Shown in pieces: positions 23,850-32,052 of a DNA stretch of 64,000 nucleotides. Every line of letters begins with the position of its first letter. Position 1 is the stretch's first letter. The stretch covers positions 1-64,000 of the forward strand of contig HF990347.1 in assembly GCA_000432775.1 (NCBI GenBank). Reading direction: 5' to 3'. A program made the translations under genes and the position numbers. Under the pieces are notes generated by a model, which was not told the origin of the DNA, made no database searches, and worked only from the letters and a program-made list of their open reading frames with translations. The stretch comes from Alistipes sp. CAG:831. GTDB taxonomy: Bacteria > Bacteroidota > Bacteroidia > Bacteroidales > UBA932.

Positions 23850-24659
23850 TCAATTAGCTTTTTTATATTGTTTCATCGCTTGGTATAGGCTTTGCTCCTT
23901 ATCCAGAAGTGTAATCAGCCGATCCACATCAACCATCCTTTCCCCATCCAGATAAGCCCAGACACTACGCAACGCATCGGCAACAGCCTTTGCCTCCTTT
24001 GATTCTTTCAAGTGTGCCGTTACTTCTCTGTTTGTTGCAGTATCTCTGCCTTGCTCCTTTGCCGCCTTAACAGCATTTTGAGCAGCTTTCACTTGATCCG
24101 ATTCTGTTTCATAGCTTGAAGCGATTTCCCGTGCCGCTGTAATGGATAACTCATTTCTCATTATCCGCTCTTGCAACTCATTTGGCAAGTCCAGAAGAGA
24201 AAGGCACTTGCTTATATAAGCCGGGGACTTCTTGAATTTGTCCGCTATCTCAACCTGTGTATATCCGAACTCATCTTTGAAACGCTGGAACATCAAAGCA
24301 CACTCATATTCAGTGAAACGCTTCCCCTCATTTCTCATCATCTGCTCTATGTACAGATCTTCACGGCTCATGGTTGGCGGTCGCTTCAATGCTTTCACGA
24401 AAGGAATATCCGCACCCTCTGAAATAGCCATCATGGTTGCACGGTATCTGCGTTCACCATCTACCAGCCTGTATTTCTCATCACCATTTTCATCCTTGAA
24501 AGCAATCACGGTAAGGGGATTAAGCACACCTTTTGCCTTGATTTGTTCTTTCAATTCATCCAAATCAAAATCTCTACGGACATTAAAGCCATCTTCCACT
24601 ACTATGTTTCGTGGATCAATCAGGAACACATCCGTTTTCTTTGTTGCATTATTTTTCAT
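23850..24659 (-). CDS. ParB/RepB/Spo0J family protein
   Basis: The 269-residue protein has the ParB N-terminal domain (IDPRNIVVEDGFNVRRDFDLDELKEQIKAKG; box II-like VDGERRYRATM) and a helix-turn-helix region (YTQVEIADKFKKSPAYISKCLSLLDLP). ParB binds CTP and centromere-like DNA. No ParA is seen in the window, so this may be a replication or transcription regulator rather than a partition protein. Confidence 0.85.
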   Translation of the reverse strand: MKNNATKKTDVFLIDPRNIVVEDGFNVRRDFDLDELKEQIKAKGVLNPLTVIAFKDENGDEKYRLVDGERRYRATMMAISEGADIPFVKALKRPPTMSREDLYIEQMMRNEGKRFTEYECALMFQRFKDEFGYTQVEIADKFKKSPAYISKCLSLLDLPNELQERIMRNELSITAAREIASSYETESDQVKAAQNAVKAAKEQGRDTATNREVTAHLKESKEAKAVADALRSVWAYLDGERMVDVDRLITLLDKEQSLYQAMKQYKKAN

Positions 24660-24660
24660 T

Positions 24661-24801
24661 CTACTTACTGTTTTGTTGATAATACTTACATGGTTTCTTT
24701 CTTGCCGTTATCCGTTTTGCCAGCTTACAGCAATACATCTGCCCAACACTCGGATTGCTCCAGAAGTGCTTACATTCGCTACAATGCCTGTTATCACTCA
24801 T
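24661..24801 (-). CDS. Small cysteine-rich protein (46 aa)
   Basis: From the ATG at 24801 the product is MSDNRHCSECKHFWSNPSVG and ends KPCKYYQQNSK. CSEC, YCC and PC form a probable zinc site. It overlaps the preceding small gene by 8 bases and lies one base before ParB. Function unknown. Confidence 0.55.
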   Translation of the reverse strand: MSDNRHCSECKHFWSNPSVGQMYCCKLAKRITARKKPCKYYQQNSK

Positions 24802-24970
24802 CGCAATCAAAGTATTCTTTGTTATCATCCAGAAATTCTTCCAGCGCATCATCACAATACATCCCATCACAAACGTCATCTGGCAAATGATCTATATCAC
24901 CTCTTCGCCACGGGCAATAAGCACATAACTCTTCGCCCAGACTTTCTTTTAGTTCTTCGTTACGATCCAT
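24794..24970 (-). CDS. Small acidic cysteine-containing protein (58 aa)
   Basis: ATG at 24970; the product starts MDRNEELKESLGEELCAYCP and ends FLDDNKEYFDCDE. CAYC, VCDG and YCDD suggest metal binding. It fits exactly between two other small genes. Function unknown. Confidence 0.55.
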   Translation of the reverse strand: MDRNEELKESLGEELCAYCPWRRGDIDHLPDDVCDGMYCDDALEEFLDDNKEYFDCDE

Positions 24971-24974
24971 ATCA

Positions 24975-25118
24975 TCAATAGCCGAATATCATTCTAAATA
25001 CATAGCTAACAGAGCCAGAGTAAACCTCATTACCCTTTGAAGCACGGATATGTTTGCCCAATCTGACAACCTTAAACCCACGCTCCTTAATTCGATCAAT
25101 CTTACGTTCCTTATCCAT
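24975..25118 (-). CDS. Small basic protein (47 aa)
   Basis: From the ATG at 25118 (MDKERKIDRIKERGFKVVRL) the product is basic and ends FRMIFGY. Longer starts would overlap the upstream gene. One base separates it from the next gene upstream. Function unknown. Confidence 0.5.
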   Translation of the reverse strand: MDKERKIDRIKERGFKVVRLGKHIRASKGNEVYSGSVSYVFRMIFGY

Positions 25119-25119
25119 A

Positions 25120-25389
25120 TCAAACCACCTTGAAAACATGAAACACAAGCGCACCACCGCACATTTGAATAGTACCTATGTATTCCAATCTGTCAGCGTC
25201 TTGAATTGTATGCCCTGTTCCGAATATGCGTATTGTAACTGCCATATCGTTTGGCATGGTTGGATTTACCATTGCCCAAAGGAACGCTTTACCACTTTGC
25301 GTTTGTACTGTCAGTATCTTTGCCCCTGTAGGCAACAAAACAACCTGTTCGTCTTGTATCTCAATCGGATATTTATAAATCTTCTTCAT
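25120..25389 (-). CDS. Conserved small phage protein (DUF7352-like)
   Basis: An 89-residue beta-rich protein with the pattern IYKYPIEIQDEQVVLLPTGAKILTVQTQ and later HVFKVV. Proteins with the opening KxYKYxL...V.LP.GA.IL.VQ are common in phages and have no known role. The family name is from memory. Confidence 0.6.
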   Translation of the reverse strand: MKKIYKYPIEIQDEQVVLLPTGAKILTVQTQSGKAFLWAMVNPTMPNDMAVTIRIFGTGHTIQDADRLEYIGTIQMCGGALVFHVFKVV

Positions 25390-25394
25390 ATCGT

Positions 25395-25844
25395 TTAGTA
25401 TCTAAATCCTGTAAAATGAATAACCACACCCTCAAACACATTATCCTTAGCAAAGAACCATGAAATGAAGTCCTCAACGCTCAAACCGTCATTCTTGGCT
25501 ACCACTTCAATAGGTACTTTCTTATCATCAATCCAGATTTGAGGAACGGCATCGCTGCTGCCATAAGTCATTGTTATGTGTTGCAGTCCTATTTCCTCAA
25601 ACCTTGCAAACTCCCTTTGTTCGGAGTTGTACGGTCTGCCAGTCCATTCCCTAACAGATAGGTATTTTCTGCCAGAGGCAATACCCTTGTAACGCTCATC
25701 CCATACACTTTTGGCATTGTGCCTTATCGTGTGGATCTTCGTTCCGTTTTTCAACTTGCTTTCAAATCCTGTAGAAACTCCGGCTTTCGGGTGTGTTGCC
25801 GGAAATTTCTTACAGAGAGTTACTATCACTTTCTTCTTTTCCAT
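25395..25844 (-). CDS. ASCH-like phage protein, function unknown
   Basis: A 149-residue protein with NGTKIHTIRHNAKSVWDERY and RKYLSVREWTGRPYNSEQREF. The KIHTIR-type element followed by a strand with a polar WTG loop is seen in ASCH/PUA-like RNA-binding domains, but the match is weak. It is preceded by operator site F. Confidence 0.55.
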   Translation of the reverse strand: MEKKKVIVTLCKKFPATHPKAGVSTGFESKLKNGTKIHTIRHNAKSVWDERYKGIASGRKYLSVREWTGRPYNSEQREFARFEEIGLQHITMTYGSSDAVPQIWIDDKKVPIEVVAKNDGLSVEDFISWFFAKDNVFEGVVIHFTGFRY

Positions 25845-25851
25845 GTCTAAA

Positions 25852-25868
25852 TATGTTTATTGAACACA
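25852..25868. promoter_or_regulatory. Operator-like palindrome, site F
   Basis: TATGTTTATTGAACACA; one half-site is perfect and the other has one change. It sits in the 25-base gap between two minus-strand genes, 8 bases upstream of the ATG at 25844. Confidence 0.6.
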
Positions 25869-25869
25869 C

Positions 25870-26034
25870 TTATTGAAACAAATTAGGCATATTGGGTGCT
25901 AAGTTGGATAGCATATTATCCACCTTACGCTCCAGTTCCTTTGACTTCGCAAGGATCGCTTTATCTCTTGTTTTGAAATACTCCTTTTGGGCATTTCTCA
26001 TTTCCTGTACAGTTTTTACAAATTCGTCCATCAT
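25870..26034 (-). CDS. Small helical protein (53-54 aa)
   Basis: ATG at 26034 (or 26031) overlapping the methyltransferase stop. Sequence begins MMDEFVKTVQEMRNAQKEYF and ends NMPNLFQ. One long amphipathic helix. Function unknown. Confidence 0.6.
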   Translation of the reverse strand: MMDEFVKTVQEMRNAQKEYFKTRDKAILAKSKELERKVDNMLSNLAPNMPNLFQ

Positions 26035-26516
26035 TTCAGTTTTATGTATTTACCCGGTATATTTGACTTCTCCAGAGCTTCGGCATTGCTTTCTCCAAAT
26101 GCTATAAGAACGCTTCCACATCCCGGACTATCGCCCTGTGTTCCATCTGGTCTATAAAACTTGATCCTACCCCTCACAAACAGAATCGCACTTGCATTGG
26201 GGAAAATTAGATCTTGGAACATCTTGCTATCACACCTGTTGAAAAGCAATGCTATGCCGTTATTGTTAGCCACCATCTTCTCCACAAAACGCTCAATAAG
26301 AGGTCGTGAATAAGGAGGATTTAGCCATACTCTTACCCCCCCCCACGAGGTTTTTAATCCGTCCTCTTGTGGCGTTATATGCCTTTTGGCGGTATTCCAC
26401 AATCGGTTTGCCGGGGAACACGGATCGAGGTCAAATTCACCGAGTGAATCAATAATCCATTTCGGGGTGTACCATTCATCCGTTGTATTGGCGCATCTTT
26501 CAAAACTTGTATTCAT
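26031..26516 (-). CDS. Phage DNA N-6-adenine methyltransferase
   Basis: From the ATG at 26516 the protein is 161 residues. It has DEWYTPKWIID, EFDLDPCSP, the catalytic NPPYS, and FVRGRIKFYRPDG, the signature of the phage Dam-like family. It transfers a methyl group from SAM to adenine in DNA, probably to protect phage DNA from host restriction or to mark replicated DNA. The product is slightly short but all motifs are visible. Confidence 0.88.
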   Translation of the reverse strand: MNTSFERCANTTDEWYTPKWIIDSLGEFDLDPCSPANRLWNTAKRHITPQEDGLKTSWGGVRVWLNPPYSRPLIERFVEKMVANNNGIALLFNRCDSKMFQDLIFPNASAILFVRGRIKFYRPDGTQGDSPGCGSVLIAFGESNAEALEKSNIPGKYIKLK

Positions 26517-26518
26517 AC

Positions 26519-27067
26519 TCAATACTTTTTCCCGTGTTTTACTTCTCTACTTTCGTTGTACAACATCTTTTGTTCTATGTGCCATTCAAGATCAAACTTC
26601 ATAATCTCCGACAATCGCCTTATCTGATGTAGCGCATAGCTTACTTGCTGTTCTTGCGAATACTTGTAGTTCACCAGATCCTTAACTATGGCAAAGATGT
26701 TTTCCGTAAAAGTCTTGCGTGGAGTAACAACGTGCTGTATGCAGAATGTATTCAAATTCAGATTGTGCGCTCCGGCAAGATCCAGAAGCCGTATGGCGGC
26801 ATCTGCCAACTCATCCTCTACGGTATCTTTCAAATGCGATTCAAACAATCCTTTGAAATCTTCACCAGACGCTAAATCATCTTTAAAAAGTTTCTTCATA
26901 TCCTTGCCTGCGTAATCACCTTTTCGATCCGCTTCTACGGCTTCCATAAGCTCACTTATAACCAGACAAAGGAAATGTTGGTCACTTGGGCTGTTTTCCC
27001 AAAATCCGTGTCTTACGGAATTGGCATGGGCTTTCTCCCTTAGTTTGTTCCACTCAATCATATTCAT
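26519..27067 (-). CDS. MazG-like nucleotide pyrophosphohydrolase
   Basis: The 182-residue protein has VISELMEAVEADRKG and VEDELADAAIRLLDLAG, the paired E-x-x-E...E-x-x-D metal sites of the all-alpha NTP-PPase superfamily. Such enzymes hydrolyse (d)NTPs or alarmones. In phages they may lower (p)ppGpp or clean nucleotide pools; which one cannot be read here. It lies between the DnaC-like loader and the methyltransferase, overlapping the former by 4 bases. Confidence 0.75.
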   Translation of the reverse strand: MNMIEWNKLREKAHANSVRHGFWENSPSDQHFLCLVISELMEAVEADRKGDYAGKDMKKLFKDDLASGEDFKGLFESHLKDTVEDELADAAIRLLDLAGAHNLNLNTFCIQHVVTPRKTFTENIFAIVKDLVNYKYSQEQQVSYALHQIRRLSEIMKFDLEWHIEQKMLYNESREVKHGKKY

Positions 27068-27717
27068 CTTCTGTAGCTATTCTGTTTGTAATGCAGTCTT
27101 TCAAACATTTCTTCCATCCTGTCAGCAATACGCAATCCGTACCGCTCGCCAAACTCTTCATCCGCTAAGTTTGAAGTGGCGATAGTGAACAACTGTCTAT
27201 CATATCTCGCATATATCAACTCTGTTACTGGCGAAAATTCATTTCCCCAACTCTTCACACTTTCCGGCTCTGTACCCACATCGTCTATAAACAGAAGTTC
27301 TTTGTTTTTCAACCTTGAAAAGTAGCTTGGATCGTCTAATACATACTTAGCCAGATTCAACGCTGAAACACGGTATATTTCCGTTCTTTCAGATGATATT
27401 GAACTTCCACCGTAAAGAATGCCTATAAGATTGCATATCGCCTTTGCTAAAGTTGTCTTTCCAGAACCTACGCTTCCATAAAGCAACAGCCCTACTTTGT
27501 AATCGCCACAGAGCCATTTTGCAGCCTTACCTATCTTTTCCAGTGTACTATCATCGGGAATGTACTTGTTTCTTCTACGCTCCACTTCCGACTGATAACA
27601 CATACGCAGCATTTCTTCTATCGTTTCTTGCGGAAAATTGGTGATCTTAAAGCGTGTCCCTGTAGCTGCCTGTCTTGCCAGTATCGCTTGAAGTCTTTCC
27701 GCTAATTGCTTTTCCAT
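27064..27717 (-). CDS. DnaC-like helicase loader ATPase
   Basis: A 217-residue AAA+ protein with Walker A GSVGSGKT (81-88), Walker B LLFIDDVGTEP, sensor I IATSNLADEEF and a C-terminal arginine-rich RIADRMEEMFERL. This is the DnaC/IstB-type loader, which brings the replicative helicase to the phage origin. It overlaps the upstream replication protein gene by 71 bases in another frame. Confidence 0.85.
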   Translation of the reverse strand: MEKQLAERLQAILARQAATGTRFKITNFPQETIEEMLRMCYQSEVERRRNKYIPDDSTLEKIGKAAKWLCGDYKVGLLLYGSVGSGKTTLAKAICNLIGILYGGSSISSERTEIYRVSALNLAKYVLDDPSYFSRLKNKELLFIDDVGTEPESVKSWGNEFSPVTELIYARYDRQLFTIATSNLADEEFGERYGLRIADRMEEMFERLHYKQNSYRR

Positions 27718-28441
27718 ATCGTTGTATTTCTTCGTTATATCTATCTACTACCCAATTCAATATGGCTCTATAGTCAGACTTGTATTTCTTTCCTTTTGAG
27801 CCTTTGTAGTTGTCAAGTATTTCTATCATCCTCTTTGCCGCTTCCTCTGAATACCGCTCGCATAGTGCAGCGTACTCATCCCTTGTAAGAGTGACAAATT
27901 CGGCATACTTGTACTTCTTCGCTTTCTCCGCTTTTGCCTGCTGTTCCGGGGTTAATGGCGGTGGGCTTTCTTCCGGGAATAAATCCGGCTGTTGTTCCCC
28001 TACAGTTCCCTGCTTGGGTTGCTCTTCCGGCTTCTGCATTGGTGGATGTTGTACTGGTGAAACATCAAAAACCTTAGCCTTTGTTATATCACCACCTTTC
28101 TTGCCAGCTTCACGCCTCTTTTCCCTTATAGCCTCATCACGAACCATACGCCTACTAAATACAGCACCATCATCACGAACTCCGCACAAACCGTTTTCTA
28201 TAAGCATATCAAGCCAGTTTTCACCTACGGAGCTTTCTTTTCCTAACAGCCTTAGTATTTCCTCATGCGTATAGATTTCGCCTGTAGGCTTTACCATCAC
28301 GCCACGATCCGCACTTTCCCACATATAGCAAAGCATATCAATCCACAGCCCCTTAACATCAAGAGGCAGTGCTTTCAATACTGGATCACTCAACCAGTAT
28401 TCAGTATCGAAAGGCATTGGATTTTTCTTCTTTCTTGCCAT
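27647..28441 (-). CDS. Putative replication initiation protein
   Basis: The 264-residue protein begins MARKKKNPMPFDTEYWLSDPVLKALPLDVKGLWIDMLCYMWES, typical of phage replication proteins with an N-terminal winged helix (YTHEEILRLLGKESSVGENWLDMLIENGLCGV). A proline-rich linker and a C-terminal DnaD/DnaT-like helical part (YKGSKGKKYKSDYRAILNWVVDRYNEE) follow. Position directly before the DnaC-like loader supports an initiator that recruits it. Confidence 0.75.
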   Translation of the reverse strand: MARKKKNPMPFDTEYWLSDPVLKALPLDVKGLWIDMLCYMWESADRGVMVKPTGEIYTHEEILRLLGKESSVGENWLDMLIENGLCGVRDDGAVFSRRMVRDEAIREKRREAGKKGGDITKAKVFDVSPVQHPPMQKPEEQPKQGTVGEQQPDLFPEESPPPLTPEQQAKAEKAKKYKYAEFVTLTRDEYAALCERYSEEAAKRMIEILDNYKGSKGKKYKSDYRAILNWVVDRYNEEIQRYGKAISGKTSSDTGKTGSYRDTL

Positions 28442-28457
28442 CGTGGAGCTTCTTTAA

Positions 28458-28481
28458 GGGTAGGGGATAAATCCCCCACCC
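28458..28481 (-). terminator. Intergenic hairpin upstream of replication gene
   Basis: Minus strand GGGTGGGGG...CCCCTACCC, about 9 bp with one G-U, no T run after it. Likely an attenuator or mRNA-processing hairpin in the early operon. Confidence 0.4.
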
Positions 28482-28490
28482 GAAACACAT

Positions 28491-29255
28491 TTAGATTTCC
28501 ATGATTGCAATGTCTGGCGCAATGTCTTTGATCTTGGTAAGAACATCGTCAATGCAACTGTCACGGTAGGTTTCCGTCAGTTCATTTGCGCCCGGAGAAA
28601 CAAGCTGTAACAGCACTTCGCCATCTTTAAGGTAGTGGTCAAATTCCACCTCAATAGGTGTTTTTGCAGTTCCTTTGAAGATAGCCACATTGATAGTGAA
28701 ACTCTTCGGCAAGTTGCTTTCTACCTCTTGACGGTACACATCCGCCATAGAGCCGGACGGATCACGCTGCTTCTGGATCTCTGCCTTTGCCTTTGCTGTG
28801 AAGTTTTTGAGTGCAGAAACGAGTTTCATGCAATCCTCTTTGTCGGCAAACAGCACACGGTTAATGCGTAAGAACTGCCCCAACTTTGCCGGAATCCAGC
28901 CAGAACTGGCATCATTGATACCGAACTTTTCAAAGGCTTCTGAAAACTCAACCTTTCCTACGAAAGTGTTTTTCGTGTAGTAATCATCATCATTCACGGT
29001 AAGGGTGATCGTCATTTTCTCACGATCCACTTTCACGTTAGCCTTTTTCTGGTCTATCGTTTCAATACGCTTCTCCAGCCAGTCAAAAGGAGTGGAGATA
29101 ACACCGGTAACACCTATCTTTTCCGGCTCTTTGATTTCAAGCGGATTGGGTGATTTTGGTGCAGCACCCTCACGATACACAATCTCGATAGGTTTTTCAC
29201 CTGTGTAGTTCGCAATGTTCACGGTCAAACCGTTTTCTTTTTCAATCTTTTCCAT
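28491..29255 (-). CDS. Conserved phage protein, function unknown
   Basis: The 254-residue product (MEKIEKENGLTVNIANYTGE) has an alternating strand-helix pattern with LTVNDDDYYTKNTFVGKVEFSEAFEKFGI and a second half SFTINVAIFKGTAKTPIEVEFDHYL. It may be a large single-domain DNA-metabolism protein, since it lies in the replication/recombination operon. I recognise no catalytic residues. Confidence 0.65.
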   Translation of the reverse strand: MEKIEKENGLTVNIANYTGEKPIEIVYREGAAPKSPNPLEIKEPEKIGVTGVISTPFDWLEKRIETIDQKKANVKVDREKMTITLTVNDDDYYTKNTFVGKVEFSEAFEKFGINDASSGWIPAKLGQFLRINRVLFADKEDCMKLVSALKNFTAKAKAEIQKQRDPSGSMADVYRQEVESNLPKSFTINVAIFKGTAKTPIEVEFDHYLKDGEVLLQLVSPGANELTETYRDSCIDDVLTKIKDIAPDIAIMEI

Positions 29256-29280
29256 CTTGATAAATTTGAATTATTAAAAA

Positions 29281-29733
29281 TTAGTTATCTGTACCAGTCT
29301 TAGACATCTGTACTTTCATGTTTTCCCGGATTCCCTGAAATATGGTACGTGATCTCTCTTCCGGGCGCATATCACGCTCTTCAATCTTGTACCCTTTAGG
29401 ATCATACAAAGCTGCCTTTCCCTCATCAGCATCTAAGAACTGGTAACATTCTCCAGATACCCATTCTCCACCAGCTTTCAATTCTCCACGGATTTTGCCC
29501 ATGCGCTCAACAAGAGGCTTGATACGCCCTTTGTAATCAGCACGTATTTCTGCTAATTTCTCTTCAAGATCCGCAATCTGAATAGAAACATTGGCAAGCT
29601 CCGCCCGTTTCTCATTAGTTTCTTTCGTGTCGAATTTCCGGGTATAGCACTGTTCTACAATCTTATCGCAACTATCCCGTAAGATTTGCGCTCTTTCCTC
29701 AATCGGAGTGTCGGCTAACATCACATCTTTCAT
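29281..29733 (-). CDS. Coiled-coil phage protein
   Basis: A 150-residue charged protein with a central coiled coil (KRAELANVSIQIADLEEKLAEIRADYKGRIKPLVERM) and a C-terminal segment GGEWVSGECYQFLDADEGKAALYDPKG. Not recognised as a known family. It is in a minus-strand operon with RecT and replication genes. Confidence 0.6.
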   Translation of the reverse strand: MKDVMLADTPIEERAQILRDSCDKIVEQCYTRKFDTKETNEKRAELANVSIQIADLEEKLAEIRADYKGRIKPLVERMGKIRGELKAGGEWVSGECYQFLDADEGKAALYDPKGYKIEERDMRPEERSRTIFQGIRENMKVQMSKTGTDN

Positions 29734-29734
29734 A

Positions 29735-30106
29735 CTACAAACTTTTAATGATTAATGAATTTAAGTCTATCTGGAACTGGTATTTGTTCAATATCACAAA
29801 AGCCAGTATCAGAATCCCAAGAATGCAATCTATAACCCTCCATGTAAACCACCTCTTCGGGATAAACGAAAGGATTATCAGAGTCAGAAAGCCTATCCAT
29901 TGCGTACTCATCAAGCCAACAAAGCAAATGAGAAGATAAATGCAGTTGAAAACAGCCCACGCTATGAAAGTAGAGCTACATTCTTCCAATTTCTTTCCCT
30001 TGTAACGCTTCACGGCTTCCGCTGTCTTTTTCACTTTCAAAAGATTCATCACCTCAAACATAAGGCAGAATGCCACCAGAATATAAAATACCGTTGTCAT
30101 AGCCAT
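29735..30106 (-). CDS. Four-helix membrane protein of the early operon
   Basis: A 123-residue protein with about four membrane spans (TTVFYILVAFCLMFEVMNLL; WAVFNCIYLLICFVGLMS; IGFLTLIILSFIP; VIDCILGILILAFVILN). No signal for export or lysis is visible. It overlaps the next upstream gene by 1 base. Possible superinfection or takeover role; unknown. Confidence 0.6.
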   Translation of the reverse strand: MAMTTVFYILVAFCLMFEVMNLLKVKKTAEAVKRYKGKKLEECSSTFIAWAVFNCIYLLICFVGLMSTQWIGFLTLIILSFIPKRWFTWRVIDCILGILILAFVILNKYQFQIDLNSLIIKSL

Positions 30107-30747
30107 TATTTTAAGTGTTCTGTCACCTTGAATCCATAAGCCAGATATTCAGCCCACAACTCAATGAATTGCCTACCGAAATATGCCGCCTTTTCCTCCG
30201 TTTCTTGGCACAAGCGGATACCAATGTCCGCACCCGAGTCCGAGGAACGACCATCCGCAGTCAGATAACCGAAGCCCGCATACGCCCCATGACCCGCACC
30301 ACCGAACAGAGCACCACACAAAGATTTGCGTTCCTCATCACTCATACGATCAACTTCATCTTTTGTGTATAATGCGAACCACGGATACCAGTAAATCTTG
30401 TTTCCCTCCGCATCTGGCTCTGGCTCGAAACTCTTACCCCACAAAGCCCGGCTAATAATTTCCAGCTTCATTAAGGCGATTATGTGTTTAGGCATATTCT
30501 GCCGAAAATCGTAGTGATCTGGAAATTGTGCGCAAAGTGCCTTGTTCCTGTTTTCAGAAAGTATTGGGGATAGCCCCAACACATCACAGGCATCTTCGTA
30601 ACTCTTGATCGTCTTGTAATCGTCAAGTGTAGGCTTTGCAGTTTCCAACACATCTTCGCCAAACAGCTTTTCAAAAGCATCTTTGACACAACCGCAAGCA
30701 TTTTTGTAGGCGGCTTGCAATTTTTCCTTTTCAATTTGAATTTTCAT
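30106..30747 (-). CDS. Conserved phage protein, function unknown
   Basis: A 213-residue protein with YKNACGCVKDAFEKLFGED, a DDYKTIKSYEDACDVLGL segment and GGAGHGAYAGFGYLTADGRSSDSGADIGIRLCQETEEKAAYFGRQF. The latter pattern (surface-exposed G/S stretch ending RLCxxTEExAxYFGxQFxxLW) is a recurrent signature in Bacteroidetes phage and ICE proteins that I remember without a known role. Confidence 0.65.
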   Translation of the reverse strand: MKIQIEKEKLQAAYKNACGCVKDAFEKLFGEDVLETAKPTLDDYKTIKSYEDACDVLGLSPILSENRNKALCAQFPDHYDFRQNMPKHIIALMKLEIISRALWGKSFEPEPDAEGNKIYWYPWFALYTKDEVDRMSDEERKSLCGALFGGAGHGAYAGFGYLTADGRSSDSGADIGIRLCQETEEKAAYFGRQFIELWAEYLAYGFKVTEHLK

Positions 30748-30895
30748 CTTTCAATGTTTTTAGTTTTACAATCAGTTTCTTTGTTAATCTTATCGCATTA
30801 TCCACTCTGGTACTTCGTCCGGGTGGGATGTTGTCAATCAGCACTGGTAGAAGTCGGATCAGTTCCGAAACTACATTGTTGGGTATTCTTTTCAT
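30731..30895 (-). CDS. Small basic protein (54 aa)
   Basis: From the ATG at 30895: MKRIPNNVVSELIRLLPVLI, ending LKDENSN. It overlaps the upstream gene by 62 bases in another frame and the next gene by 17. Amphipathic helix-rich; unknown. Confidence 0.5.
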   Translation of the reverse strand: MKRIPNNVVSELIRLLPVLIDNIPPGRSTRVDNAIRLTKKLIVKLKTLKDENSN

Positions 30896-31310
30896 TGCAC
30901 TTCCAGTATTTATCAGGATCGGGTATTTCCACATTCAAAAACTCTCTTCCGTATTCCCGTAGCTTTTCGCAATATGTGGAGAATGTAAGCGTGTCCATCG
31001 TAGCGGTAGATCCGGGAAAAGTCAATATCTCGCCTGTGTGCGTGTTTACCACTTTATCAGCGGTCATTTGAGCCTTAAAGAACTCATGCACTTGCTCCAC
31101 GCTCACAAACTCATATCCGGCATCCAGAAGAGCATCTAACAGCATTGGGTAGATACATCCCCACAACCAGCCGTTTTGGTCGTTTGAACGTGGTTTTCTA
31201 ACCCTTTTAGCCTCCAACCTATATAACCCATCCATTTGCTGTTTGAGCCATTCATACAGAGGTTTGAGGTTAAACAAACCGTTCCTTTTCTCTACCAGAA
31301 GTTTTGCCAT
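30834..31310 (-). CDS. NinB-like recombination protein (tentative)
   Basis: The 158-residue product has RVRKPRSNDQNGWLWGCIYPMLLDALLDAGYEFVSVEQVHEFFKAQM and later FPGSTATMDTLTFSTYCEKLREYGREFLNVEIPDP. The RSxxQNxxxW element and the helical layout recall NinB/Orf-like phage recombination mediators and a large family of unnamed phage proteins. Its place next to the MBL-fold and RecT genes supports a role in recombination. Confidence 0.5.
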   Translation of the reverse strand: MAKLLVEKRNGLFNLKPLYEWLKQQMDGLYRLEAKRVRKPRSNDQNGWLWGCIYPMLLDALLDAGYEFVSVEQVHEFFKAQMTADKVVNTHTGEILTFPGSTATMDTLTFSTYCEKLREYGREFLNVEIPDPDKYWKCNEKNTQQCSFGTDPTSTSAD

Positions 31311-31312
31311 AC

Positions 31313-32041
31313 CTAAATCCTATCAAGTTCTATTTCAAGTCCAGTATGTGCCGCATAAACCACCTTTCCTGTCTGCCTTTCTATCTCCGAAACAAAGTGC
31401 TTTTCATCACTATTGTTGTCGGATAAGTGAAGCAGGATAATGTTTGCAACATTGGTAAGGTCATTGGCGCATAAGAACCCTTTGCACGTATTTAGCTCCA
31501 TGTGCGAAGTCATTAGGCGTTCACGCTGTGAGGGAAGTGTACGCCCGGCATTGATAGCTTCCACCAGCTTTGCATCAGAGTAGTTGCACTCAATCATAAT
31601 TTGGTTTAATCCCGGAAAAACATACTCACACATACAACTATCCGTAAGGAACATTATACGCCCTGTTTCCGGGTGGTCTATCAGGTAGCCGACACAAGGC
31701 ACATCGTGGCAAGCATCAAATGGCAACACCCTGAATTTTCCAAACTTGTAACCCTTTCCACGCTCAATACAATAGGCACGGCTTCCAGTGACACCCTTTG
31801 CAGTCCACACCTCTTCAAGTGCCAGCGTAGGAAATCCACTTTCCACCATTGCCTTAATGTATTTTGCATGGTCGTTATGTTGGTGCGTGATCAAGCAGCC
31901 AGACACTTTGCGTATATTGAAGTTCAGAGCCTTTTTCACTTCAATGAATCTTACCCCGGCTTCAATGATAAGTGCCTCATCCCTGTTTTCAAGAATGTAG
32001 CAGTTACCCTGACTACTTGAACCTAACACTTTCAGAACCAT
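31313..32041 (-). CDS. MBL-fold metallohydrolase, possible nuclease
   Basis: The 242-residue protein has a metallo-beta-lactamase fold: GSSSQGNCYIL, the HxHxDH motif THQHNDHAKY, FDACHDVPCVGYLI and a late AAHTGLEI. It resembles YycJ/WalJ-type phosphodiesterases. It starts next to the RecT gene; there is no separate Exo/RecE-like gene near, so it may supply the DNA-processing nuclease of the annealing system. That pairing is inference. Confidence 0.8.
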   Translation of the reverse strand: MVLKVLGSSSQGNCYILENRDEALIIEAGVRFIEVKKALNFNIRKVSGCLITHQHNDHAKYIKAMVESGFPTLALEEVWTAKGVTGSRAYCIERGKGYKFGKFRVLPFDACHDVPCVGYLIDHPETGRIMFLTDSCMCEYVFPGLNQIMIECNYSDAKLVEAINAGRTLPSQRERLMTSHMELNTCKGFLCANDLTNVANIILLHLSDNNSDEKHFVSEIERQTGKVVYAAHTGLEIELDRI

Positions 32042-32052
32042 ATCACACTCCG

